Shown: piece after piece, positions 17,608-25,791 of the stretch
How positions within the stretch are numbered: the stretch's first letter is position 1
Layout: every line of letters starts with the position of its first letter
Origin: Acidimicrobiia bacterium
GTDB lineage: Bacteria; Actinomycetota; Acidimicrobiia; IMCC26256; JAENVU01
Assembly (NCBI GenBank): GCA_025361725.1
Contig: JANYJV010000083.1
Coordinates: forward strand, 1-54,178
Length of the DNA stretch: 54,178 bases
Direction: 5' to 3'
Translations under genes and position numbers: made by a program
Notes under the pieces: model-generated
Database searches by the model: none
What the model was told of the DNA's origin: nothing
The model's input: the letters and a program-made list of their open reading frames with translations, nothing else

Positions 17608-18687
17608 TCAACCCTCGTAGTGGCCGTACCGAATCGGAGTCTTGAAGCGGCGGACGTCGGGGTACTTCTCGGACGCAATGCCCCGGGCGCGGTTGCCCAT
17701 GCCGGCGATGATCTCGCCGATGCCGTGCGCGTGATGCGCGCTTCGCAGGTGACGGATCTCGTGACCGAACTCGATGAGGCTCGGCTCGTTGCGGTCGCCG
17801 TAGTCGCCGAAGACCGGATACACCGAAGCGCCGGCGCGCACGGCGTCGTACAAGTCTTCACGCGTCCCTTGACCGAACGGCTCCATGACGACGAAACCGT
17901 GCTGGTCCTTCGCGTCGCGTGAACCACTGCCGGCCTCGATGACGATGTGACCGTGGTCGGACGTCATGAGGTTCATGAACTCCGCACGGGTCTGCGCGTT
18001 CTGGCGGCGTCGGAAATTCTTGACCCGCCGGTTCAGGTCTTCGTCGGTGATGTCGCCCTCGTTTACGGCCTCACCGCCACTCACGGGGAAGGTCTTCAAG
18101 ACGTTGCCGGCGTTGCGGAGAACGTCGTCGATGACGTTGAGGCCCATCACCTCGAGGTAGCCGAGCAGGCGACCGATCATGAGGGTGGTGCGGGTGTCGA
18201 TCCGATCGAACCCGCGTCGTTGCGCCGCGCGCGTCAGATACCCGAGGTTAAAGCCGACGTCCTGGAACTCGAGGTGCGAACCCACGAAGATGAACGACTG
18301 ACCGTCGACGAGCCGGTCGAAGAACTTTTCGCGCTCGGTGAAGTCCACGAACGCCTGGATGTTCGCTTCGGCGTGGTCACCGTGGAGGATCTCCAACAGC
18401 GCGAGCGAGGTCTCGGTTTCGGCCGACGACATCGGAGTGGACCGCAAGAACGCCTGATCGTGATTGATCGCGTCTTTGCGGGGGGTTGCTGCGATCGCGG
18501 CGCGCGAGATCGGGTTGAAGATGCTCTCGAACTCAACACCGCCCACTCGCTTCGCGGATTCGTACAACACGCGATCGAGCTGGCGGTGCACGCCGAACAT
18601 CTCGTGGAACTGATCGGCCGCGGCGTGGAACAGGCTCGAGTCCGGCCGGGGCGGCCCTTGGAGCGGGCGATCCTCATCACTCGTCAT
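17608..18687 (-). CDS. Conserved protein with PlsC-like acyltransferase features
   Basis: A 359-residue soluble-looking protein. 'IFVGSHLEFQDVGF' contains an H-x4-D pattern, as in glycerolipid acyltransferases (PlsC superfamily). About 100 residues later 'HIVIEAGSGSRDAKDQ' could correspond to the substrate-binding 'EGTRS' block. 'MIGRLLGYLEVMGLNVIDDVLRNAG' lies between them. I infer a distant acyltransferase but cannot exclude another family. Intact, with normal codon use. It is convergent with the LLM gene (62-bp gap). Confidence 0.75.
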   Translation of the reverse strand: MTSDEDRPLQGPPRPDSSLFHAAADQFHEMFGVHRQLDRVLYESAKRVGGVEFESIFNPISRAAIAATPRKDAINHDQAFLRSTPMSSAETETSLALLEILHGDHAEANIQAFVDFTEREKFFDRLVDGQSFIFVGSHLEFQDVGFNLGYLTRAAQRRGFDRIDTRTTLMIGRLLGYLEVMGLNVIDDVLRNAGNVLKTFPVSGGEAVNEGDITDEDLNRRVKNFRRRQNAQTRAEFMNLMTSDHGHIVIEAGSGSRDAKDQHGFVVMEPFGQGTREDLYDAVRAGASVYPVFGDYGDRNEPSLIEFGHEIRHLRSAHHAHGIGEIIAGMGNRARGIASEKYPDVRRFKTPIRYGHYEG

Positions 18688-18969
18688 CGATCACGACCTC
18701 CACGAAGCGTCCGGCGTCAGGCGCCAGTTTCGCGTCTCCGACTCCGCGCCGGTTGCATGACCCACCTGTATCTGATCCGACGCACGCGACGGCGCCTCTT
18801 CGCAGCCGATGCCGTCGTGATCAGAGTCGAGCCCGAGACATCGGTACCGAGCACTCCATCGACGCGTCAGGATGAGGTCTGAAGTGTGCGGTCCCCAGAC
18901 GGCGCTTCGCTCTCGATCACCAGAGTGGTCTCAGCAACGCCGCGTAGAAGCGCACGAACCGTGCGGCGG
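18688..18969. other. Intergenic region, about 280 bp
   Basis: No convincing gene. A 42-codon frame starting at ATG 18757 on the plus strand is arginine-rich at its start and lacks a ribosome-binding site. I do not support it. Confidence 0.4.
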
Positions 18970-19113
18970 CTATTTGAAGAGCTTCCAGAACGCGGCGCCG
19001 ACTTTGCGTTGCCGGCCGGACTTCGTCCAGGGAATGCCAGTCGCCCGAGACACTCGTCGCTTGGCCGAGGTCACGCCCAACTGACGCTTCCAACTCCACC
19101 CGCCCCGGTTCAT
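18970..19113 (-). CDS. Small basic protein (47 aa) with SGRQRK motif
   Basis: MNRGGWSWKRQLGV at the start and 'SRATGIP...TKSGRQRKVG' in the middle match a pattern I recall from many short bacterial and phage proteins (SWKR-x-LG ... GIP-x-T-x-SGRQRK-x-G). It is strongly basic (Lys/Arg about a quarter). The start is supported by GGGAGG 4 bp upstream. The motif suggests nucleic-acid binding, but no function is established. The frames overlapping it on the plus strand look like shadows. Confidence 0.7.
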   Translation of the reverse strand: MNRGGWSWKRQLGVTSAKRRVSRATGIPWTKSGRQRKVGAAFWKLFK

Positions 19114-19265
19114 GGCGCCTCCCACCGTTTGGTCCGACCCCAGTGTGCCACCCGGTTGGTCGATGGGTCGTCGGTTGAGTCGCAGAGCGCACCGGCGACT
19201 TCGAGGCGGACCCGGAAGTCACTGCCGGCTCGAGCCGCGGACGAAGCGCAACGCGCTCGGGGTGA

Positions 19266-19424
19266 GATACCAACGAACAACTTCTCGCCGAGTGGGCGCC
19301 GACGTTCCTCATCACCGCGGGCCACTCGCGGCTGCACGTCACGCTCACCTATCGCGGCGAACCGCTCGACCCACTCTTCGTCGTCATGCTCGCCGGGGTG
19401 GCGATGATGAAACCGGAAGCGTGA
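19266..19424 (+). pseudogene. Orphan C-terminal coding remnant
   Basis: A 52-codon stretch directly after a TGA, with no start codon near its beginning. It reads like real protein ('EQLLAEWAPTFLITAGHSRLHVTLTYRGEPLDPLFVVMLAGVAMM'), with alternating hydrophobics suited to beta strands. Upstream bases do not continue a homologous-looking reading in any frame. It overlaps the end of the convergent membrane-protein gene by 41 bp. I read it as the tail of a lost gene; the family is not recognised. Confidence 0.35.
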
Positions 19425-20247
19425 TCCCCTCCTCCCAGTGCTCGATGGTCTGGGCCACCCAGAACACGGCGAACGGCGTGATCTCAAGCGCCTCCAACCA
19501 GAACACCTCGTGCCGCCAACCGGCGTCGATCGCCTTGCCAATGACCACTGCGACAACACCCGCCACCATGCACGCCACGACAGCGATGTACAGGGCGCGG
19601 TAGCCGCTGCGGGCCTCCCGGACGTTGAGCACCACAACGACGCCGATCGCCACGAACATCGCGATCGCCGCGCCCACGTGGGCATGCCGGTCGAATCCGG
19701 TGCGGGCGACGCTGTGCCAGATCACCCCGGCGAGGATCAGTACTCCGGTGATGGTGATGCCGACCCCCGCTTCCTTGCTTGGCTTGCGCGCCTGAATGAC
19801 GTTCTTTTTCGACGCGATGACTGCGGCGATCAACAGCGCCACCGCGCCAGCTATGGCGACCGCAAGGATGTTGTTGTTGATGTACGCATCGGCGTCGGCT
19901 GACACCGTGTTCGACGCCGCACAGAGCAACCGATCCGCGGGACTCGTCGGCACAAAGGCGACGACGAACGCGAGCATGCCGGCGATGTTGAGGAACGTGT
20001 CCTCCCACGGGGTGCGGCCGACGATCGCGATGAGGCACACGCCGATCGCCACGAGCGCGCCGACGAGCATCGAGTGCGCAGGCGTGTAGTAGTACGCGCT
20101 GATCGAACCTTGCCAGCACTTCGCCTCGGCGCGCTCGATCACCACCGACGCACCGAGCGACAGCACCATCACCACAATGGCGAGCCGCAGATATCGGTAC
20201 GACCGGATCGCGTAGTCGCGGAACCTCTGATCGGTGTCCACCGTCAT
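19384..20247 (-). CDS. Multi-pass membrane protein (DUF998-like)
   Basis: A 287-residue protein started at the ATG giving MTVDTDQRFRDYAIRSYRYLRLAIV; upstream codons are not protein-like. It has about seven transmembrane segments: residues ~18-38, 60-78, 85-103, 125-145, 160-180, 190-212 and 218-240. Motifs 'GSISAYYYTPAHSMLVGALVAIG' and 'TPWEDTFLNIAGMLAFVVAFVPT' recall DUF998-type membrane proteins of unknown function. No transporter or enzyme signature. Confidence 0.75.
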   Translation of the reverse strand: MTVDTDQRFRDYAIRSYRYLRLAIVVMVLSLGASVVIERAEAKCWQGSISAYYYTPAHSMLVGALVAIGVCLIAIVGRTPWEDTFLNIAGMLAFVVAFVPTSPADRLLCAASNTVSADADAYINNNILAVAIAGAVALLIAAVIASKKNVIQARKPSKEAGVGITITGVLILAGVIWHSVARTGFDRHAHVGAAIAMFVAIGVVVVLNVREARSGYRALYIAVVACMVAGVVAVVIGKAIDAGWRHEVFWLEALEITPFAVFWVAQTIEHWEEGITLPVSSSPPRRA

Positions 20248-20519
20248 CGTCGACCTGTCCTCAGCCTCGTGACACTTCGTCACGGGACAGTCATCATCCC
20301 GGCCGTGCAGGCTGGTGTCAACGATCCCGGCGACGGCTGGGACGGCCGCGAGCGTGAACCGACGACCCCGACACCATCGGCCGCGCGAAAGGGTCCATGG
20401 CGGTCCGGCAGGGGAACGTCTACCCATATCTCGGCCCGAGACTTCAATCCATACTCGTCAGGTACCCGCGTCGAGGCGGGTCGCAACGGGAGGATCGGGT
20501 TCCGACACGAGCACGCGAT

Positions 20520-20681
20520 CATTCCGGGGGTGCCCGCTCGGCGGAGCTCACCATCCCGATCGTGGCCGATCCGATTGACGAACGGACCGAATCGTTCAAC
20601 ATCGACATCAACACGCTGACCAATGCACAGATTGGCTCGGGTGGCGACCGCACCACGGTCACCATCGACGACGACGCCAGG
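20520..20681 (+). pseudogene. Calx-beta domain remnant
   Basis: One frame encodes 'GGARSAELTIPIVADPIDERTESFNIDI...NAQIGSGGDRTTVTIDDDA', the second half of a Calx-beta repeat (strand, DERTESF, IGSG, IDDD). There is no start, no signal and no stop-bounded gene around it. The first half of the domain is not in the same frame. It is probably the last piece of a lost surface protein. The 270 bp before it (20248-20519) hold no supported gene. Confidence 0.45.
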
Positions 20682-20700
20682 GTGCGCGGCGAAGGTCGGC

Positions 20701-21207
20701 TCAGGAGTCCACGGACGCTTTCCCGCGGATGATGAGCACCGGGCATGGACTGTGGTGCGCGACGTAGCTACTGACCGATCCCAGCACCACTTCGACGATC
20801 GTCCGGTGACCATGGGAGCCGATGACGATCATCGCCGCACCTTCGTCCTCGGCGAGCGCGCAGAGCCGCGCACCGATCGATCCGGAGGATCGTTCGACGA
20901 TCTGTTGTCGGATAGGACGGTCGCCGAAGGCCTGAGCGGAGCGCGCCAGCGCACCGTCGGCCGCGACGTTCGCCGCGCGATAGTCCCCTTCCGCTTCTTC
21001 GAGGCTCATCACCGGTCCCTCGAAACCACCGGCGTCCTCCTGCGGGTCGTACATTTCGTCGACCACCATGACGAGCGACAGTTGGGCGTCCGCCGGGATC
21101 AGGTGCGTGGCCTCGTGCGCCGCGAGCAACGATGCGTCCGTCCCGTCGGTCGCGACGATCACGTGCACGGGAGTGCCAGTCTTGGGTTCGGTCATGCTCC
21201 GCACCAT
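20701..21207 (-). CDS. Universal stress protein, UspA family (ATP-binding type)
   Basis: A 168-residue Usp domain: 'VHVIVATDGTDASLLAAHEATHL' (ATDGS-like strand/loop), 'SLVMVVDEMYD', and the ATP-binding loop GSHGHRTIVEVVLGSVS, which fits G-x2-G-x9-G-S/T. Two starts are possible (21207 or 21195); neither has a clear ribosome-binding site. Relatives respond to stress or stationary phase; the specific role is unknown. Confidence 0.9.
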   Translation of the reverse strand: MVRSMTEPKTGTPVHVIVATDGTDASLLAAHEATHLIPADAQLSLVMVVDEMYDPQEDAGGFEGPVMSLEEAEGDYRAANVAADGALARSAQAFGDRPIRQQIVERSSGSIGARLCALAEDEGAAMIVIGSHGHRTIVEVVLGSVSSYVAHHSPCPVLIIRGKASVDS

Positions 21208-21358
21208 GGTTGATCAGCACACGGCATACCAGAGTCGATGGTCCCCACTTTCGACGGGGCCCACGACGGGGACCGCGCCGTCACGGGCTCCGCCGGTCCT
21301 GATCGGGGCCTCGTAGTATCTGTTGCCGAATCGCTCGTCGATGCGAATGGAGCCGAGC

Positions 21359-22754
21359 ATGGCGACCGGATCGTCCGAGACCGACTATCTGGTCGTGGGC
21401 GCAGGAGCGATGGGCATGGCCTTCACCGACGCCCTGATCGATCACGCGGATGTGCATGTCACGGTCGTCGACCGGCGCCATACGGCCAGCGGCCATTGGC
21501 AGGACGCGTATCCGTTCGTTCAGCTCCACCAGGCATCGTTGTTCTATGGCGTCGCCTCGACGGTGCTCGGCCGCGGCACCATCCAGGAGCGCGGCCCGGA
21601 GACGGGGCTCCAGGAGCGGGCCCGGGCAGTCGGAGATCCAGGCCTACTACGACGACGTCCTGTATCGCCGCTTTCTCGGCTCGGGCCGCGTCACCTTCCT
21701 CGGCGGCTGCGAATATCACACCGACGGCGCCTCGAATTTCGTGACGTCCCGGGTGTCGGGCGAGACCGTGGAGCTCAACGTGCGCCGCCGCGTCGTCGAC
21801 GCCACCTACTTGGCGCCGACGATCCCCGCGACGACACCGCCGCCATTCGGTGTTGCCGACGACATCTCCGCTGTCCCGATCAACGACCTCGCCCGGTTGG
21901 ACGTGGCGGCGACCGATTACGTGGTCGTCGGTTCCGGAAAGACCGCAACCGACGGGATCATCTGGTTGTTGGCCAACGGTGTGCCGCCGGACCGCATCGT
22001 CTGGGTCCGCTCCCGGGATCCGTGGATGCTCAATCGCGCCGTCGTCCAGCCCGATCCGGTGGTGGCGCTCGGGCTGGTTGCGGACACCATGGCCGCGGCG
22101 GCCGACGCCGAGTCGCTCGACGATCTCTTCCTGCGCCTCGAAGCGGCGGGGGTGATGCTGCGCATCGACCGGGACGTCACGCCCACCATGGCCAAGACCC
22201 CGACCCTCGGAAGCTGGGAACTCGATCTGCTCCGCACCGTCGAGCACGTCGTTCGCCTGGGACACATCAAGCACGTGACACGGAACGAGATCGTCCTCGA
22301 GGGCGGGTCGGTCCCACTGGCGCGGGGTTCGCTCATCGTGCACTGCGCCGCGTCCGGGCTGCAGTACCCCCCGCTGGTTCCGCTCTGGGGGCCGGACACC
22401 ATCCGACTCCAGACAATCCGGGCCGGCTTCCCCTGCTTCTGCGCGGCGCTGGCCGGATACGTGGAGGCAACTCGCGACGATGATCGAGAGCGCAACCGTC
22501 TATGTCCGCCCAACACGCTCCCCGACAACACCGCGAAATGGGCGAGGATGCAGGTGCGCGGCGCAATCGCGACGCGTACCTACGGTGCGGAGCCGGATAT
22601 CGCCGCGTGGGCCAACGGCTGCGCGCTGAACCCCGCGCGCATCCAATCATCGCAACGCGACGATCCCGCGGTGCAGACCGCCGCCTCACGCGTGGCCGAC
22701 CACGCCGAGCTCGGGCTCGCCCGGTTGGCCGAACTCGCCGGCGAACCGCTCTGA
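21359..22754 (+). pseudogene. FAD/NAD(P)-binding oxidoreductase interrupted by a frameshift
   Basis: From ATG 21359 the first frame encodes 'DYLVVGAGAMGMAFTDALID' (GxGxxG FAD loop) and 'HWQDAYPFVQLHQASLFYGVASTVLG'. Near 21610-21640, beside a GCGGGCCCGGGC tract, homology moves to the +1 frame. There it continues 'SEIQAYYDDVLYRRFLGSGRVTFLGGCEYH', 'DYVVVGSGKTATDGIIWLL' (second Rossmann loop) and on to the stop at 22754. One extra base would explain it. The rest is intact, so this is either a recent frameshift or a sequence error in a GC-rich tract. The whole protein would be about 464 residues, resembling flavin-containing monooxygenase-like proteins of actinobacteria. Confidence 0.75.
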
Positions 22755-22901
22755 CTCCGGACCGACACTCGAGGGACCGGCGCGACGCGCGCGGATTCGA
22801 AGCAACAGAGCTGCGGCCGGGCAAGCTCCTGAACGGAGCCGGAATCATCGGGTTGTGAGTCCCGTAAACCATCCGTCGACTCCGACCGGATCGGACACCG
22901 A

Positions 22902-23750
22902 CTACTCCTCGGGGGTGACACCGAGGAAGTCGGCGACGCGTCCAAGGCTCTCGTCATCCAGGACGAGTTCGCGCAGCAGCATCTCCTGGGCGATCACCGC
23001 GCCGAGCTCGCCGGCGGCATTGCGCAAAGATCCATCGTAGACGCCACGCGACGAGAGGGCCTTGCGCGGCGTGAGTTCGAGCAACATCCACGCATCCGCG
23101 CGGAGCGGCGCGTGGAACCACACCGCGTGATCGATGCTCGGGCCGCCCGTCGCCAATCCCTGCACCTGGGTCTGACCGAACCCCGTACCAAGGTCGGACG
23201 CGTACGCCAGCGCGCAAGCGTGCACCAACGGGTCGTCCGGCAACGGCGTGGTTGCGCGCACCCAGATGCGATCTGGGTGACGGATCTCGCGCTTGATGAT
23301 CCGCGTCGGCGTCACCTCGCGTACCTCGACCAGTGACGCGACCGACGGACGAGAAACCAAGGTCTCGGGATCAGGTGCGTCACGGGTCGGAACGGCGTCA
23401 AACGTCGGCGACTCGCGGTGCGTGTGGAAGGAGGCGAGCATCGAGAAGATGACCTCACCGTCCTGGACCGCACGGACGTGCCGAGCCGAGAACGAGCCGC
23501 CATCACGATCACGGTTCACGTCGAAGATCACCGGCAGATCGACGCGCCCCGGCCGGAGGAAATACCCGTGGAACGAATGCGGCAGCCGATCGCCGGACAC
23601 GGTCGCGCCGGCCGCGGCCAACGCTTGCGCCGCGACCTGGCCGCCGTAGAGCGAGTACCGCTCGCGTGCGCCCGGTTCGTTCTGACCTCGGAAGAGATCA
23701 CGATCGAGCCGCTCGAGATCGAGCAATTCCGCGAGCGTCGACGGCGTCAT
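22902..23750 (-). CDS. tesB: Acyl-CoA thioesterase II (TesB family)
   Basis: A 282-residue double hot-dog thioesterase: N-terminal 'LLDLERLDRDLFRGQN' and 'RYSLYGGQVAAQALAAAGATV', then 'PHSFHGYFLRPG...PVIFDVNRDRDGGSFSARHVRAVQ', and in the C-terminal hot dog 'SIDHAVWFHAP' with the catalytic-region Asp. It hydrolyses medium/long acyl-CoAs to free acid plus CoA, fitting the many CoA enzymes of this window. Full length for TesB. Confidence 0.93.
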   Translation of the reverse strand: MTPSTLAELLDLERLDRDLFRGQNEPGARERYSLYGGQVAAQALAAAGATVSGDRLPHSFHGYFLRPGRVDLPVIFDVNRDRDGGSFSARHVRAVQDGEVIFSMLASFHTHRESPTFDAVPTRDAPDPETLVSRPSVASLVEVREVTPTRIIKREIRHPDRIWVRATTPLPDDPLVHACALAYASDLGTGFGQTQVQGLATGGPSIDHAVWFHAPLRADAWMLLELTPRKALSSRGVYDGSLRNAAGELGAVIAQEMLLRELVLDDESLGRVADFLGVTPEE

Positions 23751-24046
23751 GCGACGAGATCTCGCGTGAGCAGCATGACTGCGACGGCCAAGGCCACGAG
23801 AGTTGTGTCCGCATCAGACTGCATGATCGCCGCACCCTACGAGGCGAGCAGACCTGAGTCAGGCAAGGGAACGGTGGGACACAGAACAGACGGGGGGAGG
23901 CCCAGGTTGCGGGACCATCGGGGATCAACCCGGAGTTACCGGGCGTCGGCCTATCGGCGAGACCACGCGTAATAGGCGGTGAGGTGGATCAAGTCTTCGG
24001 CGGTCCCGACGAGGTCACACCGGTAAGTCAGCGGTTTCCCACGCGT
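23751..24046. other. Intergenic region with first copy of the hairpin repeat
   Basis: No gene supported. It contains one copy of the 19-bp repeated hairpin (listed separately) and serves as upstream region of the thioesterase gene. Confidence 0.5.
23925..23943. repeat. Repeated hairpin element, copy 1
   Basis: TCAACCCGGAGTTACCGGG occurs here and identically at 25640-25658. It contains the hairpin CCCGG-AGTTA-CCGGG. Similarity continues imperfectly for about 20 bp on the right (CGTCGG then a CTAT/CTACT-like stretch). Both copies are in the same orientation and flank the SGNH-hydrolase gene. Confidence 0.75.
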
Positions 24047-25423
24047 TCACCGGGCGGGACGAACTGCCTTCGGTCGAGCAACCCGGCCGATCAGCGACTC
24101 GAACGTCTCCGCAATGAGCGTCGCCCCTTCGACGTTCGGATCGTCCCCGAAGCGCTCAGGTTGTCCGACGATGCACGTGATGTCGAGCAGCGTGCACGCA
24201 CGCTCGACTGCCAGAGGCACATCGCCCCACTCGGAGCTAACGATCGTCGTCAGGTCCGTCGAATGGAATGCTGCGTCCACGTCCGCCACCGGAACACCGA
24301 ACTCGGCGTAGGTCTGCTCGAGCAGATTGTTCAGTACCTGCTGACCGAACACGGTCTGCAAGATCAACGGACGGGCGCCGGGCCCGATGAGGTCATATCC
24401 GAGGAAGGGGTTGTAGTAGTTCATCGCGTACACCGGCACCGACGGTCCCGCCGCCTCTCGGAGCGCGCTGAGAATCGTCCTGAGATTGGCCTTGACCTCA
24501 CTGAATACCTTGATCCCGCATTCCCAGTCGATGCCCGAGAGTGACGCGCAGGGAAGGACGTCGTTGCCGCCGATATCAATGGTGATCAGCGCAACATGAC
24601 CCTGGTTGCTCTTCAGGAAGTCGACGGCGCGAGCGAGCTGTGAACCGCCACAAACGGAATCGGCGATGAAGGTCGCGCTGGTTTCGCTACTACAGGCCAC
24701 GTTCACCAGCTTCAAACCAGGAACGGAACGCGTCACCGAGGATCGGAGAATCTGGTCGGGGTACGAGTCGGTACCGTTCCACACCGGAACCGAGTCGCCG
24801 ACGGCCAAATAGTAGGCAGCGGCCGGACCACATCGACCGCTCGGCGAGCGCGAGCTGCGCTTGGTGCAGCCCGCACCACCCGACCCCGCCGCAGCTTCAT
24901 TCACGGTCAGCGCCAGATTTCCTCCGACTTGGCCGCAGCAGCTCGCCGCCAAGATGTAGACGGTCTCGCCGGCGGCGACGTCGAAGGCGATCGCAGACTG
25001 CAGACCCGTCGACCCGAGCGCGTCATCGTTGCAGACGAGCTGCATGAGCGAACCATTCCTGGCCGTGTACGCCGAGAGGGTGGTGTCAAAGTCGCTGCCG
25101 ACGGTGTTGGCGATCAGGCTCGTCGCCTTTCGCGACTGGTACGAAAACCAGGCCGCGTGACCATTTCCCGCGCAGTCGGCTCCATTGCCCGCGTCCGGCA
25201 GCTCCACGGTTGACACGTGAGTCGCGAAGGGGAGGCGGCGGATCGAAACGGCGGCGGCTACGGCCTCTCCTGCGGGCGGACGACCGGCGGCGCCACTATC
25301 AACGTTCAACCCATCCGTCACGATCACACTCGCGAGCGCGAGCACCACAGCGACAGCGAGCGACAACCCAGTTCTGCCGAGTGCGCGCGCCGAACCCGAC
25401 GCCGTTCCAAATTCCTGCCCCAT
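24047..25423 (-). CDS. Secreted SGNH/GDSL hydrolase-like protein with PPC-like domain
   Basis: A 458-residue protein; the start is set at the ATG before the signal sequence (hydrophobic residues ~20-35). Residues ~65-175 look like a PPC-type beta-sandwich ('AWFSYQSRKATSLIANTVGSDFDTTLSAYT...CNDDA...AAGETVYILAAS'). Residues ~200-450 form an SGNH hydrolase: block I 'LAVGDSVPVW' (Ser211) and block III 'TIDIGGNDVLPC' (Asn287). At the expected block V the usual His-Pro-Asn is replaced by Asp428-Pro-Asn ('DDPNVEGATLIAE'), so the canonical catalytic His is missing. Relatives are lipases or esterases. Activity of this one is uncertain. It is flanked by the two hairpin repeats. Confidence 0.85.
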   Translation of the reverse strand: MGQEFGTASGSARALGRTGLSLAVAVVLALASVIVTDGLNVDSGAAGRPPAGEAVAAAVSIRRLPFATHVSTVELPDAGNGADCAGNGHAAWFSYQSRKATSLIANTVGSDFDTTLSAYTARNGSLMQLVCNDDALGSTGLQSAIAFDVAAGETVYILAASCCGQVGGNLALTVNEAAAGSGGAGCTKRSSRSPSGRCGPAAAYYLAVGDSVPVWNGTDSYPDQILRSSVTRSVPGLKLVNVACSSETSATFIADSVCGGSQLARAVDFLKSNQGHVALITIDIGGNDVLPCASLSGIDWECGIKVFSEVKANLRTILSALREAAGPSVPVYAMNYYNPFLGYDLIGPGARPLILQTVFGQQVLNNLLEQTYAEFGVPVADVDAAFHSTDLTTIVSSEWGDVPLAVERACTLLDITCIVGQPERFGDDPNVEGATLIAETFESLIGRVARPKAVRPAR

Positions 25424-25791
25424 GACTCCCCTACCTGGACCTGCCGGTCCGGCCCTGAACGAACGCCGCGAAGATATGGCCTGCGGGCAGAAGCTGCAAG
25501 CGACGCGTCGGACTCGGACGCCCCGTCTTTGCGTCTCAGTCGGAGATCGATCCTCGCGTTCGGACGAGGCACCCACGGGCCAGCGGGTTGCTGAGGTGAC
25601 GCCCATCGGGGGCGCAACGGCAGGCGTGCGAGCGGGGACTCAACCCGGAGTTACCGGGACGTCGGGCTACTTCGACGAACGTGACTGAATTTGGCCGAAA
25701 GGCCTCTCCCCAGCCCGGCAAGTGCCGGCACGACCTACGCTCCGCTGACTGCGCCACCCGACCGTGAGCGGATCGGCGTCGGGGGGATCGC
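25424..25791. other. Divergent promoter region, about 370 bp, with several hairpins
   Basis: Lies between the leftward SGNH gene and the rightward LuxR-type gene. It holds the second copy of the repeat (25640-25658). It is followed by two more compact hairpins: GGCC-GAAA-GGCC with a GNRA loop at 25693-25704, and CCGGC-AAGT-GCCGG at 25715-25728. The series of three hairpins within 90 bp could be a structured leader RNA for the LuxR-type gene. No known riboswitch consensus was recognised. Confidence 0.5.
25640..25658. repeat. Repeated hairpin element, copy 2
   Basis: Identical over 19 bp to 23925-23943 and in the same orientation, then similar after a 1-bp insertion (ACGTCGG). It is about 130 bp upstream of the LuxR-type gene start. 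Confidence 0.75.

Noticed and set aside
23925..25658. Integron-like gene cassette (hairpin repeats flanking one gene)
   Set aside because: The attC core sites RYYYAAC/GTTRRRY are not present as paired ends in both copies, and there is no integrase.
25690..25790. Possible tRNA on the minus strand (the translation resembles spurious peptides seen near tRNA genes)
   Set aside because: No complete cloverleaf: the T-arm GGTTCRA and a plausible anticodon stem are absent, only short hairpins.
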